Assembly: GCF_007830175.1 (NCBI RefSeq)
Contig: NZ_VLKH01000002.1
Span: 310,001-374,000, forward strand
Reading direction: 5' to 3'
DNA length: 64,000 nucleotides
From: Sedimentibacter saalensis
GTDB taxonomy: Bacteria > Bacillota > Clostridia > Tissierellales > Sedimentibacteraceae
The notes below the pieces were generated by a model. That model saw only the letters and a program-made list of their open reading frames with translations, made no database searches and was not told the origin of the DNA. This document shows, piece after piece, positions 46,638 to 56,360 of the stretch. Both the position numbers and the translations under genes were made by a program. Within the stretch, counting starts at the first letter, position 1; every line of letters starts with the position of its first letter.

Positions 46638-47312
46638 CTAACTCATCCAATCTTCCCGCATATATAGATTTATGGGGAAAATTTTTTCTAATATTTCTTT
46701 ATTTGTAATTTTTAAAGCTGTCTCTTTTAAAGCAGCTTCATATCGTATTGGTATATCTGTTTCCCAGGATACTTTTTTTGTGAGCTCATGACCAAACTCT
46801 ACATCTTCAACAGTTGTATCCTTAAGCAGATGTGTGTTGTTAATAAGTCCTGTAACCTTCAAGCCTGATGTTTGTTCTATCAGTCTCAAAAGTTTCACTG
46901 TATCTTCGGCTGTCCTTGTTTCTGGACGATTGCCGTTAATAACATAAAACATGTCATATTCAACGTTTTTGATTTGCTCTGCATATCTTGCAAGAACTCT
47001 TGCTCCCACAGGATCTCCTCCTACATCTATGACTGATTTCTCATTTTGATTCATGATAACACCTGTCATTTCAGCAGGCAGGGCAGGGATGTCAACAGCA
47101 GTATTTCTTATGCTGCTGTCATATACCTTGATGCCGATTTTTTCGAAAAATTCTCTTTTTTCCCTAGACCTGAAATAAGGATTAACAATATCCAAGTCAG
47201 CAATGCTGACATTATCATAATGCTCCTTAAGTTTTACGGCGTAGTTTACTGAAAATTCAGTTTTTCCGCTGCCGTAATGTCCAATTACAATAACCAACCT
47301 CTTGTCATGCAT
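46638..47312 (-). CDS. P-loop ATP-binding protein of the ptb-buk operon
   Basis: 224 residues from the ATG at 47312 (AGGAGGGGCAAAT upstream). It begins MHDKRLVIVIGHYGSGKTEFSVNYA, a Walker A motif in a MinD/SIMIBI-like context; IADLDIVNPYFRSREKREFF and VIDVGGDPVGARVLARY resemble switch regions of that class. Close relatives occur beside ferredoxin oxidoreductase genes in clostridia. The role is unknown; a cofactor or cluster assembly helper for the oxidoreductase would suit its place between buk and the ferredoxin subunit. Confidence 0.8.
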   Translation of the reverse strand: MHDKRLVIVIGHYGSGKTEFSVNYAVKLKEHYDNVSIADLDIVNPYFRSREKREFFEKIGIKVYDSSIRNTAVDIPALPAEMTGVIMNQNEKSVIDVGGDPVGARVLARYAEQIKNVEYDMFYVINGNRPETRTAEDTVKLLRLIEQTSGLKVTGLINNTHLLKDTTVEDVEFGHELTKKVSWETDIPIRYEAALKETALKITNKEILEKIFPINLYMREDWMS

Positions 47313-47341
47313 ATTTGCCCCTCCTTTCAAGCCTGTGCTCA

Positions 47342-48409
47342 TTATTTGTATTCCTTTGCTGACTCAGTGTTGTTTAACACTCTGAGACCACCCTGAGCTA
47401 AGGCTAAAAGTTCATCTTCTCCAGGATAAGCTATTACATCTGCAATAAACTTAACCTTATTTTCAATCATTTGAACAAAGTTTTTATCATAAGCAATGCC
47501 TCCTGTAATAAGGATTGCATCAACTTCACCGTCAAGAACTACTGCGTATTCACCAACAGCCTTTGCTACCTGGTATGCCATAGCGCTGTAGATCAATTTT
47601 GCTTTTTCATCGCCAGATTGTGCTCTTTCGCTTACTTCTTTTGCATTGTTTGTTCCAAGGTAAGCAGTTATGCCGCCCTTACCAACAATCATTTTCTTAA
47701 TTTCAGCTTCAGTGTACTTGCCTGAAAAGCATAGTCTTACAAGTTCATCAGCTGGAAGAGATCCTGATCTTTCAGGTGAAAATGGTCCTTCACCGTTCAG
47801 TGCGTTATTAACGTCAATTACTCTTCCTTTTTTGTGTGCTCCCACGGAAATTCCTCCGCCTAAGTGAACAACAACAAAATTCATTTCATTGTAATCTTTT
47901 CCAAATTTTTCTTTAGCAGCTCTTCTTGCAACTGCTTTTTGATTTAATGCGTGCCAAATACTTATTCTTTCAAACAGCGGATGGCCGCTTATTCTTGCCA
48001 CATCATCCAATTCGTCAACCACAACCGGATCAACTATGAATGATGGTATGTTTACTTCATCAGCTATGCTGCGTGCAATTAGTCCGCCAAGATTTGAAGC
48101 ATGCTCACCTTTTACGTTTGTTTTCAAATCTTCAATTAGTCTGTCATTTACAGCGTATGTTCCGCCTTCTATAGGCATCAGCAGTCCTCCGCGGCCCACA
48201 ACTGCATTTAATGATTCTACCTTGATGTCATTTTCTTTCAACGCTTCAAGTATAAGCTGTTTTCTAAATTCAAACTGATCAGCCACATTGTGGTATGGGC
48301 TAAGTTCTTCATTTGAGTGTCTTAAAGTTTTTTCAAACACCAGGCTTTCATCTTCGAAAACAGCAATTTTTGTTGATGTTGAACCTGGATTGATTATTAA
48401 TTGTTTCAT
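47342..48409 (-). CDS. buk: butyrate kinase (branched-chain acyl kinase)
   Basis: 355 residues of the acetokinase family. [16 protein letters not shown] at the start, [57 protein letters not shown] and [12 protein letters not shown] are typical of Buk. It makes ATP from acyl phosphate plus ADP. In this operon the natural substrates are probably isobutyryl, isovaleryl or 2-methylbutyryl phosphate. Confidence 0.95.
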   Translation of the reverse strand: MKQLIINPGSTSTKIAVFEDESLVFEKTLRHSNEELSPYHNVADQFEFRKQLILEALKENDIKVESLNAVVGRGGLLMPIEGGTYAVNDRLIEDLKTNVKGEHASNLGGLIARSIADEVNIPSFIVDPVVVDELDDVARISGHPLFERISIWHALNQKAVARRAAKEKFGKDYNEMNFVVVHLGGGISVGAHKKGRVIDVNNALNGEGPFSPERSGSLPADELVRLCFSGKYTEAEIKKMIVGKGGITAYLGTNNAKEVSERAQSGDEKAKLIYSAMAYQVAKAVGEYAVVLDGEVDAILITGGIAYDKNFVQMIENKVKFIADVIAYPGEDELLALAQGGLRVLNNTESAKEYK

Positions 48410-48423
48410 GTTATCTCCTTATA

Positions 48424-49317
48424 TTATGAGCACAAAACTGCCAAAGCTATTGAATTTAACTTGGCAACGTCTGAATCGGCTCTGGATGTAAGTACTATTG
48501 GTGCTTTTGCACCCAAAATAATTCCTGCATTTTCTGAGTCAGAAAAATATGTCAAAGCCTTGTACAGCACATTTCCTGCTTCAATGTTAGGCATAAGCAA
48601 TATATCAGCATCTCCGGCAACTGCACCATGGACTCCCTTTAGCTCTGCTGCTTCTTTAGAAATAGCATTGTCAAGTCCAAAAGGACCTTCAACTATGCAG
48701 CCTGTTATTTTGCCGTCTTTTTGCATTTGTACAAGTTCCTGAGCATCAACTGTTGCCTGCATCTTTGAACTTACTTTTTCCTTGGCACAAACAACTGCTA
48801 CTTTTGGGTTTTCAATTCCCAAAGAACGGGTAACTCTCAATGAGTTTTCAAGTATTTGTCTTTTTTCTTCTGCATCCGGTGCAATATTCATGGCTGCATC
48901 AGTAATTAACAACAGTTTGTGATATTTTTCAATTGCGAACACAGCAGCATGGCTAAGTGTATTTCCTGTTCTAAGTCCAATTTCTTTGTCAAGAACGGCT
49001 TTTAAAATTATAGATGTGTCAATAAGACCTTTCATTACAACATCAGCTTTACCGCTGCTGACAAGTTCCACGGCTTTTCTGGCAGCCAGGTTGCCGTCTT
49101 TTTCGTCAATAATTTCAATGTCCTCTAAGACAAAATCAACTTCTTTTGATATTTCTTCAATTTTTTCTTTGTCTCCAACTAATATAGGAACGCATATACC
49201 CGCATTAACAGCTGCTTTTATTGCCTTTAACACATCTTCATCCTGGGCAAATGCAACAGCTATTTTTTTAAGGCCTTTGTTCTTAGCTGAAACTAATATA
49301 TCTTCAAACTTTTTCAC
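48424..49317 (-). CDS. ptb: phosphate butyryltransferase
   Basis: 297 residues from a GTG at 49317 with GAGGTGAGACA before it. The longer reading to 49407 runs through the sigma-54 promoter and is rejected. Motifs of the phosphotransacylase fold are VVMKGLIDTSIILKAVLD, LSHAAVFAIEKYHKLLLITDAAMNI and VHGAVAGDADILLMPNIEAGNVLYK. It turns acyl-CoA into acyl phosphate for Buk. First gene of the operon; length matches clostridial Ptb (about 300). Confidence 0.95.
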   Translation of the reverse strand: MKKFEDILVSAKNKGLKKIAVAFAQDEDVLKAIKAAVNAGICVPILVGDKEKIEEISKEVDFVLEDIEIIDEKDGNLAARKAVELVSSGKADVVMKGLIDTSIILKAVLDKEIGLRTGNTLSHAAVFAIEKYHKLLLITDAAMNIAPDAEEKRQILENSLRVTRSLGIENPKVAVVCAKEKVSSKMQATVDAQELVQMQKDGKITGCIVEGPFGLDNAISKEAAELKGVHGAVAGDADILLMPNIEAGNVLYKALTYFSDSENAGIILGAKAPIVLTSRADSDVAKLNSIALAVLCS

Positions 49318-49341
49318 TGTCTCACCTCGACTAAATATATA

Positions 49342-49358
49342 AGCAATTATTGTGCCAA
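49342..49358 (-). promoter_or_regulatory. sigma-54 promoter of the ptb operon
   Basis: The minus strand reads TTGGCACAATAATTGCT, a full match to TTGGCAC-N5-TTGCT, 25 bp upstream of the GTG start of ptb. It is the same element as at 7265-7281 with a different spacer. Confidence 0.92.
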
Positions 49359-49464
49359 CTTTTTTCGACAAAATAAAATAAAAAGTTAAACATTGAAAAT
49401 TCAACATCTAACTTTTTTAAAATTATTTTATATATTTTTATAAATTTCTAACATTTTTTTGATT

Positions 49465-49519
49465 TGCAAATTTTTGCGTGCAAATTTTTGCACAGTAGTA
49501 GTATTTGCAATTTTTTGCA
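49465..49519. promoter_or_regulatory. three palindromic enhancer sites (TGCAA-N4-TTGCR) for the ptb operon
   Basis: Three 14-bp near-palindromes lie at 49465-49478 (TGCAAATTTTTGCG), 49479-49492 (TGCAAATTTTTGCA) and 49506-49519 (TGCAATTTTTTGCA). They stand about 107-177 bp upstream of the -24/-12 promoter and just after the activator gene. Position and repetition fit upstream activating sequences of that activator. Confidence 0.8.
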
Positions 49520-49522
49520 CAA

Positions 49523-50914
49523 CTATTCTATTCCGTACTTTTCCATTTTGTAGTAAAGGCTTCTAATGGAAATTCCGAGAAGTCTTGCAGTTTCAGTTTT
49601 GTTATTTTCAAGTTTGAAATATGCATTTCTGATATATTCTGCTTCGGCCTTTTCCAGAACATTGTTTAAACTTGTCAATTCCTCATCTTTGTACACAACA
49701 CAGTTCATTGTCTGAGTTTTTTTATTTGAATATAAATGAGGCAGATGAACGGCCTGTATCATCTTTTCATTGATGTTCATGTTTATTATGGATCTTCCTA
49801 TGACATTTTCAAGCTCTCTTACGTTGCCTGGCCAGTCATGGCTCATCAGAATATTTAGCGCTTCTTCAGATATGTCCACAATGTTTCTTCCATATTCGTC
49901 ATTAAACTTTACTATGAAGCTTTTCACAAGAAGGGGGATGTCTTCTTTTCTTTCTCTTAAAGGCGGAATAAAAATCGGCAATATGCTAAGTCTGTAGAAC
50001 AGGTCTTCCCTGAATTTCCCTTCCTCCACAGATTTTATTAAGTCTGCATTTGTTGCAGCAATTACTCGCACATCCACGGAAATTGTCTTGTTGCTTCCAA
50101 CCCTCATTATTTCCTTTTCCTGCAGAACCCTCAGCAGCTTAGCCTGTGTGTTCATGCTTATTTCAGATATTTCATCAAGAAATATTGTACCCTTGTCTGC
50201 TTCTTCAAAAAGACCTTTTCTTCCTCCCTTTAGGGCTCCCGTAAAAGATCCTTCCTCATAACCGAACAACTCACTTTCTAAAAGCGAATCAGAAAGAGCA
50301 GCGCAGTTAACCCTGATAAAATTATTGTATTTTCTGCTGCTTTGTGCATGAATGGAATTAGCAAATAGCTCTTTTCCTGTTCCGCTTTCTCCTCTTAATA
50401 AAACCGTGGCAGGAACCTTGGCAGCTTTTTCAATCATGTTTTTTACTTCTTTAATGGAAGCAGATTGTCCTATTATGTCTTCAGGCTTGTACTTGTATGT
50501 CAAGGCTCTTAATTTTTTTTCTGCTTCTTCAAGCTTGTCTGTAAGATCTTTAATTCCTGACATGTCGTGAAGAACAGCAACACTGCCCTTCATAACTCCG
50601 TTTACGATTATGGGGGCTGCCTGGGCAACAACTGTCTTTCCGCTTGGTCTGATTTTCAGCTTTGTGTTCTCAACAGGTTTTTTAGTAGAAAGAACCTTCA
50701 TGTGAAGGCTTTCTCCTTCCTCAATGTCATAAAGGGCATTTTTTCCAAGAACATCATCATACTCAAGTCCCGTAATTTTGGTATATGCAGGATTTACAAG
50801 TATATGCACGCCTTTTTCATTTACAACACTGATTGCATCCTGTGTTGCCAGAAAAACAGCCTGTAACATTCCCTGATAATCCAAGCTGTTTATTTCAACA
50901 TCTGGTTTTCCCAT
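49523..50914 (-). CDS. sigma-54 dependent activator with PAS domain, probable regulator of ptb-buk-oxidoreductase
   Basis: 463 residues: PAS domain (about 15-125, PAYTKITGLEYDDVLGKN), AAA+ domain with GESGTGKE (175-182), GSFTGA (222-227) and GTIFLDE, and a Fis-type helix-turn-helix at the end (NNKTETARLLGISIRSLYYKMEKY). The plan resembles BkdR-like regulators of branched-chain oxoacid use. The gene ends beside three palindromes and is followed by the sigma-54 promoter of ptb. The ligand of the PAS domain is unknown; a branched-chain amino acid or oxoacid would make sense. Confidence 0.92.
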   Translation of the reverse strand: MGKPDVEINSLDYQGMLQAVFLATQDAISVVNEKGVHILVNPAYTKITGLEYDDVLGKNALYDIEEGESLHMKVLSTKKPVENTKLKIRPSGKTVVAQAAPIIVNGVMKGSVAVLHDMSGIKDLTDKLEEAEKKLRALTYKYKPEDIIGQSASIKEVKNMIEKAAKVPATVLLRGESGTGKELFANSIHAQSSRKYNNFIRVNCAALSDSLLESELFGYEEGSFTGALKGGRKGLFEEADKGTIFLDEISEISMNTQAKLLRVLQEKEIMRVGSNKTISVDVRVIAATNADLIKSVEEGKFREDLFYRLSILPIFIPPLRERKEDIPLLVKSFIVKFNDEYGRNIVDISEEALNILMSHDWPGNVRELENVIGRSIINMNINEKMIQAVHLPHLYSNKKTQTMNCVVYKDEELTSLNNVLEKAEAEYIRNAYFKLENNKTETARLLGISIRSLYYKMEKYGIE

Positions 50915-50928
50915 ATTATCCTCTTTAT

Positions 50929-52173
50929 TTACTCTTCATCTGCAGCATCTGTTGCTGCAACAGGTGCGGTAACAGTTACATCAACTGTATTCTGGCTGAG
51001 AGATATACTGTTTAATTTTATATCGGTAACGCATTCTACATTGACTGTTATGTTTCCGGCAACAGCTTCAGTCATGTCTGAAGACAATATTAAATCACTT
51101 TTTTTCAACGAATTTACAATAGATGAAGTACCAACAACCTTAACAATGATATCCTGATCTGTGTTTGCAGGCGTTGCATTACTTCCTTCCTTCAGATTTA
51201 CAAACTGTATGTCTGATGTCTTGTAAACAAATTCTTTTTCCACTACTTCCTCAATTACTGCATTCACAACAGGTGTTGTGGTAAGGTCCATGAGTATGAG
51301 CCCATCGGTGTTCAATATGTCCTTCGATGAAAGTATATTGTTATATGCTCCCGAAATATCCAGCTCTGCCAAAGAGAGCTCCTTGATTGTATCAAGAATG
51401 TCCTGTCTTGCAGCTATCCTTACTTTCCCGGGATTAACTGTCACATCCACAAGCTGGTAACCTGCTTCAGGATTTCCTGTAACCACCGGAACCAAGTTCA
51501 CATATTTTGTAGGATACACAGGAACTGTAACTTCCACATTGCCAACCGGCGAAGACATGAATATTTCCGTGTCGGTTCCGTCATAAATTCTTACTGGTAC
51601 GGTCTTTACAAGGTCATTTTTAACACCTTCAATGTTGACTGTAGCAATAGCATGGTTTGCTGAATTCACTACGCTTCTTGGTCCTGTTATCTTCACTGAC
51701 GATGGATTTGAAAGAGCCAGTGACTTGTAATAACCATCAGCCTGGTTTCCTTCATACTGAACTGTTACATCCATTACTCTTGAAATAATTCTTTCTATGT
51801 TGCATGCTATCTGAGAAGGGTAGGTGTTTACAATTTCAACACCGCTTGGGCCTGAAATTTCCACTTTGGCATTTGTTATTCCTTCTCCATAGCCGTATAC
51901 ATCTATATATGCCGTAAAGTCGCCCTTTTTTATGTTATTTAGCTGTTCGCCATAACCTTCAACCTTAACGCTTACAGTCAGGTTGTCCTTGTCTGTGTTC
52001 ATCATAACAAGGTTTGAATTTTCAAGTGCAGATAGATTTTTAATTGTAACAGGAATATTTGTGTAGGTAGTGTTAAGCAGAGGGCTAGTTTCAACCATTA
52101 TAATAATCCATAGGATTACAGAAACTACTAGACAAGTAACTTGGATGACTAATTTATCGTTTTTTATCTTCAT
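50929..52173 (-). CDS. cdaR: YbbR-domain protein, regulator of diadenylate cyclase
   Basis: About 414 residues from the ATG at 52173 (GGAGAAACCGAA upstream). One N-terminal membrane segment (about 10-28) is followed by repeated YbbR domains on the outer face; patterns such as VKVEGYGEQLNNIKKGDFTAYIDVYGYGEG and VRIAARQDILDTIKELSLAELDISG recur. CdaR partners the membrane cyclase CdaA. It overlaps cdaA by 20 bp. GlmM, the usual third gene, does not follow; a sigma-54 activator does. Confidence 0.9.
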   Translation of the reverse strand: MKIKNDKLVIQVTCLVVSVILWIIIMVETSPLLNTTYTNIPVTIKNLSALENSNLVMMNTDKDNLTVSVKVEGYGEQLNNIKKGDFTAYIDVYGYGEGITNAKVEISGPSGVEIVNTYPSQIACNIERIISRVMDVTVQYEGNQADGYYKSLALSNPSSVKITGPRSVVNSANHAIATVNIEGVKNDLVKTVPVRIYDGTDTEIFMSSPVGNVEVTVPVYPTKYVNLVPVVTGNPEAGYQLVDVTVNPGKVRIAARQDILDTIKELSLAELDISGAYNNILSSKDILNTDGLILMDLTTTPVVNAVIEEVVEKEFVYKTSDIQFVNLKEGSNATPANTDQDIIVKVVGTSSIVNSLKKSDLILSSDMTEAVAGNITVNVECVTDIKLNSISLSQNTVDVTVTAPVAATDAADEE

Positions 52174-52981
52174 TTCGGTTTCTCCATTTATCAATTAAAT
52201 TTCCCTTGTCGCTTTCAGTATAAATACCGGCTAACAAATCCTGCAGCTCTTCAATTTGAATGTTTCTATAAAGCCTTCCCTCCACAGCATATGAAATATA
52301 TCCTGTTTCCTCTGAAACAATAAGTGCAATGGCATCGGATTTTTCCGTCATTCCTATGGCTGCCCTGTGTCTTGTACCTATGTCCTTGCTCAATAAATTG
52401 TTTTCTGTAAGAGGAAGGAAACATCCTGCTGCTCTAATGGAATAATCCTTGATAACCACAGCTCCGTCATGAAGAGGAGTGTTCGGTATGAATATGTTTA
52501 TTAATAGTCCGCTTGATATGTTTGCATTAAGTTTTGTTCCGCTGTCAGTAATGTCTGTGAGACCTATTTTCTGCTCAAATATCATCAATGCTCCGATTTT
52601 CTGTCTTGCAAGTGAAGATGTTGCAGAAACAATTTCTTTTATAACCTGTTCAGAAGTTTGAGCATTTTTTTCATAGCTTGAAAGAGTAAATGATGTTCTT
52701 CCCAGATACTCCAGTGCTTTTCTTATTTCCGGCTGGAAAACCACAACCAGTGCAATCACGCCAACCTGAAATGTGTGGTCCAGAATGTATTTAACCATAT
52801 GAAGCTGAAATATCTGCGATATTGGAATCAATGCAACCAAAAGCACAATTCCTTTCACCAGCTGTTTAGCCCTCATGTCACGAATGAGTAAGTATCCGTG
52901 ATACAGAACATAGTAAACAAGACCTATGTCCACTATGCTGTTTAGTTTGATATTTGAAATAATTAATTTTATCTGTTCCAT
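52154..52981 (-). CDS. cdaA: diadenylate cyclase CdaA
   Basis: 275 residues. Three N-terminal membrane segments (about 15-95) precede a DAC domain with the catalytic motifs DGAVVIKDYSI and GTRHRAAIGMTEKSDA (DGA and RHR). It makes cyclic di-AMP from two ATP at the membrane and is involved in potassium and cell-wall control. The C-terminal helix ends in basic residues. Co-transcribed with cdaR. Confidence 0.95.
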   Translation of the reverse strand: MEQIKLIISNIKLNSIVDIGLVYYVLYHGYLLIRDMRAKQLVKGIVLLVALIPISQIFQLHMVKYILDHTFQVGVIALVVVFQPEIRKALEYLGRTSFTLSSYEKNAQTSEQVIKEIVSATSSLARQKIGALMIFEQKIGLTDITDSGTKLNANISSGLLINIFIPNTPLHDGAVVIKDYSIRAAGCFLPLTENNLLSKDIGTRHRAAIGMTEKSDAIALIVSEETGYISYAVEGRLYRNIQIEELQDLLAGIYTESDKGNLIDKWRNRNEDKKR

Positions 52982-53016
52982 TCCACCACTTCCCCAATTT
53001 AATTCTGACCTATTTG

Positions 53017-54291
53017 TTACTCTGCTTTCATTTGCGCCATTGTATCACTATAGGACCTGTTCATTCTTGTCTTTGAATTTGCATCTACTTCACTGCTTTC
53101 AATATATTCCATTATTGGATATACCACATGTTCTGTTCCGCCATCAGCAGTCTTTCCCTTATAAACCCAAAGAGGGATGTATTCTATCTTTTTAATAGAA
53201 ACTTCTCCTGTTTTACCTTTTTTTTCTATTTCAATATCAATAACAACGCCGTCTTCCGTGTATTTTGAAATTTCTTCACTCATTCCGTAGGGAACAAGAG
53301 TTTCAACTCTTTGATTTGATAAAAAATTACCCATGGAATATGCCACAAATTTTGTCTTTCCGTCATACTCCAATGTCTTGGCAGGTTGTATAACGTGAGG
53401 ATGACTTCCAAGTATTATGTCAACACCTTCTTTTAACAGCATGTCTGCAACTGCTTCCTGAGTCGCTGTCTGAACCCTCGCATATTCATTTCCCCAATGT
53501 AGAACCGCAACTATTACATCGGCTTTTTGCTGTTTTGCATATGCAATGTCTTCTTTCATTTTTGTTTCATCAATAATGTTGATCAATGTATCCAAATCTT
53601 GTGGTGACATTACAGAATCAAGGCCGTTTAACATTTCCGTATAAGAAAGGAATGCAATTTTTATACCTTGAACATCTTTTATGAGCACTCTTGTTGCTGG
53701 TTTCTCCACATAAGTCCCTATGCTGTCCATGCCTCTTGATTGTATTTGCTGCACTGTTCTTATGAGGCCTGCTTTTCTTGTGTCGAGGCTGTGGTTGTTA
53801 GCAGTTGACAAAACATCAAATCCTGCATCCTTTATTGCATCCAGAACTTCGTCAGGAGCATTGAACAATGGATAGCCCTGGTAACTGTACGTTTCATTTC
53901 CTGCAGTTGTTCCTTCAAAGTTTGCTATTGCTAAATCTGCATCGCTTAAAATGTCTTTTACTGCTTTGAAGCTGTTGTGAAAATCGTATGTCTTTGTTGC
54001 TGCATCATATGCTCCGTCAATTTGGGACGGATGAAACATTATGTCACCTGTTGCTTTTATATTTATTGTAATGTCAGGAATAACGTCCGGCTTTGGTTCT
54101 TCTTTTATAGGTTCTTCTTTTATAGGTTCTTCTTGAGGCGGTTGTTCTGTCGAAGGCTTTTCTTCGTTGTTTTTATTTTCACTTCCCAATCCTCTCACTG
54201 CAAATGAAGCTGCTGTTATTCCTATTATAACTATCAAACCCAGCAAAGAAGCTCTGAGCCTTTTTTTTCTAAGTCTTTTTTTTCTGTTCAT
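53017..54291 (-). CDS. CapA family protein (poly-gamma-glutamate synthesis type)
   Basis: 424 residues. A basic N-terminus and one membrane segment (about 14-32) lead to a low-complexity linker with repeated EEPIKEEPIK, then a metallophosphatase-like CapA domain: IKATGDIMFHPSQ, DLAIANFEGTT, STANNHSLDTRKAG, ILGSHPHVIQPAK and AYSMGNFLSNQ. The domain is therefore outside the membrane. CapA proteins act in polyglutamate capsule attachment, but no capB/capC is nearby, so the role here is open. Confidence 0.9.
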   Translation of the reverse strand: MNRKKRLRKKRLRASLLGLIVIIGITAASFAVRGLGSENKNNEEKPSTEQPPQEEPIKEEPIKEEPKPDVIPDITINIKATGDIMFHPSQIDGAYDAATKTYDFHNSFKAVKDILSDADLAIANFEGTTAGNETYSYQGYPLFNAPDEVLDAIKDAGFDVLSTANNHSLDTRKAGLIRTVQQIQSRGMDSIGTYVEKPATRVLIKDVQGIKIAFLSYTEMLNGLDSVMSPQDLDTLINIIDETKMKEDIAYAKQQKADVIVAVLHWGNEYARVQTATQEAVADMLLKEGVDIILGSHPHVIQPAKTLEYDGKTKFVAYSMGNFLSNQRVETLVPYGMSEEISKYTEDGVVIDIEIEKKGKTGEVSIKKIEYIPLWVYKGKTADGGTEHVVYPIMEYIESSEVDANSKTRMNRSYSDTMAQMKAE

Positions 54292-54439
54292 TTATACCCC
54301 TTGATTTATATAAATTATTAATTATCTTTTAATATGCTTTTGATTTACGTTATTTGTTCATATTATAATATTAACTTAATGCAAAGAAATTTGCAACAAA
54401 CTAATTATTAAAAAACGCTTAAATATTTCCAATGTTTTC

Positions 54440-56233
54440 TTAATTTTTTCGCGGTTTTATTAAGGCCTTAGGTCCATAGCCTATTAGATCGTACCTGTTT
54501 TCCTTCATAAGAGCCTTCAGCACAATGTCGTAATTTTCCTTTTTGTTGTATTGCAATAGGGCACGCTGCATCCGTCTTTCTTCTTTATCTTTAGGAACAT
54601 GCACTTTTTCTTTAGTCAAAGGATTTATACCAGTGTAGTACATACATGTTGACATTGTTCCTGGCGTTGGATAAAAATCCTGCACCTGTTCCGGAATATG
54701 ACCCATATCTCTTATATATTCGGCAAGTTCTATGGCATCTTTAAGAGTTGAGCCAGGATGTGAAGAAATAAAGTACGGAACTATATACTGTTCCTTGTTT
54801 ATTTTCTTGCTGGTGTCGTTGAATTTTTTAACGAATTTGTTGTACGTGGAAATTGAAGGTTTGCCCATGAGCTTCAAAACCGAATCTGAAACATGTTCAG
54901 GAGCTGTTCTTAATTGCCCGCTCACATGGTACTTGCAAAGTTCATCCATGAATTCATCACTATTATCATATATTGCATAGTCATATCTTATGCCAGATCT
55001 TACGAAAACTTTTTTTATTCCTTCTACTTTTCGGATTTTTCGAAGAAGATTGACATAATCGCTGTGGTCAACCTGAAGATTCTTGCATTTAACAGGTGTC
55101 ATACACTCCCTGTCCTTGCATGCTCCGAACTTTTCCTGCTTTTTACAGGCCTTAATTCTAAAGTTGGCTGTAGGTCCTCCCACATCATGAATGTAACCCT
55201 TGAATTCTTTGTCATTCTTCATTGTTTCCACTTCTTTGAGTATTGAATCATGACTTCTTGCCTGTACGATTCTTCCCTGATGAAAATTAAGAGCGCAGAA
55301 ATTACATCCTCCGAAACACCCTCTTACGCTTGTTATACTGAATTTGATTTCTTTTAGAGCAGGTATTCCGCCGTCTTTTTTGTAACTGGGATGGCAATCC
55401 ATCATGTATTCCAGGTCATATACATCATCAAGCTCATCCATGGTCAGAGTTTCCATTGGAGGATTTTGAACCACATATACCGTACCATATTGTTCCACAA
55501 GAGTTTTGCCGGATATGGCATCAGTATTTTCATATTGAATTTTAAAACTTTCAGCATATTTTTCCTTTGAAGATGACACCTCATCAAATGTGGGCAAAAA
55601 AAGCGGTTCAAATGGTCGTTCTCTGTCCTTTGTCTTGTATACGGTTCCATTTATGAATGTAATTTCTCCTGCAGGAATTCCCGAATCAAGGGCTTCAGCT
55701 ATTTGAATAAGAGATTTTTCTCCCATTCCATAAACAAGGATATCTGCTCCGGAATCAAGCAAGACGCTTCTTTTTATGCTGTCGCTCCAATAATCGTAAT
55801 GATTAAGCCTTCTTAAAGACGCTTCAATTCCACCTATTATAATAGGAATATGCTTGTATGCTTCTCTTATTTTGTTTGAGTAAACCGTAACAGCCCTATC
55901 AGGCCTCAAGTTTGGTTTTCCTCCGGGAGAATAAGCATCCGTGTTTCTTTTTTTTCTGAATGTTGTGTAATGATTGACCATTGAATCTATATTCCCGGAA
56001 TTCACCAGAAATCCAAGCCTCGGTTCTCCAAGAACTTTGAAAGACTCAATGTTCTTCCAGTCCGGTTGCGCTATTATTCCCACTTTATAGCCGTATCTCT
56101 CAAGAAGCCTCGACAATATTGCCGCACCAAAAGATGAATGGTCAACATAAGCATCTCCTGTAACAAAGATGAAATCGCACTGATTCCACCCTCTTTTCTT
56201 CATATCATCTATATTAATTGGTAAAAAATCCAT
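54440..56233 (-). CDS. YgiQ family radical SAM protein
   Basis: 597 residues. N-terminal YgiQ/B12-like domain ([32 protein letters not shown]), the radical SAM motif [16 protein letters not shown] (CxxxCxxC) around residue 310, extra Cys ([21 protein letters not shown]) that may bind a second cluster, and the C-terminal [14 protein letters not shown] block. Function unknown in spite of wide distribution. Single-gene unit with GGAGGATAC ribosome site. Confidence 0.92.
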   Translation of the reverse strand: MDFLPINIDDMKKRGWNQCDFIFVTGDAYVDHSSFGAAILSRLLERYGYKVGIIAQPDWKNIESFKVLGEPRLGFLVNSGNIDSMVNHYTTFRKKRNTDAYSPGGKPNLRPDRAVTVYSNKIREAYKHIPIIIGGIEASLRRLNHYDYWSDSIKRSVLLDSGADILVYGMGEKSLIQIAEALDSGIPAGEITFINGTVYKTKDRERPFEPLFLPTFDEVSSSKEKYAESFKIQYENTDAISGKTLVEQYGTVYVVQNPPMETLTMDELDDVYDLEYMMDCHPSYKKDGGIPALKEIKFSITSVRGCFGGCNFCALNFHQGRIVQARSHDSILKEVETMKNDKEFKGYIHDVGGPTANFRIKACKKQEKFGACKDRECMTPVKCKNLQVDHSDYVNLLRKIRKVEGIKKVFVRSGIRYDYAIYDNSDEFMDELCKYHVSGQLRTAPEHVSDSVLKLMGKPSISTYNKFVKKFNDTSKKINKEQYIVPYFISSHPGSTLKDAIELAEYIRDMGHIPEQVQDFYPTPGTMSTCMYYTGINPLTKEKVHVPKDKEERRMQRALLQYNKKENYDIVLKALMKENRYDLIGYGPKALIKPRKN

Positions 56234-56321
56234 GTATCCTCCGATAATTTTTTTATAATTTAATTATACCATTAAAACATTAATTAAAACAATATAAATA
56301 TGGAGGCTACTTATTTCAGGA

Positions 56322-56354
56322 ACAAAAAAATAAACGGAAGATTATCTTCCGTTT
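56322..56354 (-). terminator. intrinsic terminator of pduL
   Basis: AAACGGAAGAT / ATCTTCCGTTT followed by ATTTTTTTG on the minus strand, just after the pduL stop. Confidence 0.9.
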
Positions 56355-56360
56355 TATGTA

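Noticed and set aside
49318-49407. Longer N-terminus for Ptb
   Set aside because: It would be encoded by the sigma-54 promoter region and lie upstream of the predicted transcript start.
49465-49519. The TGCAA repeats as a CRISPR-like array
   Set aside because: Units are 14 bp, spacing is 0-13 bp and there are no cas genes; palindromic regulatory sites explain them better.
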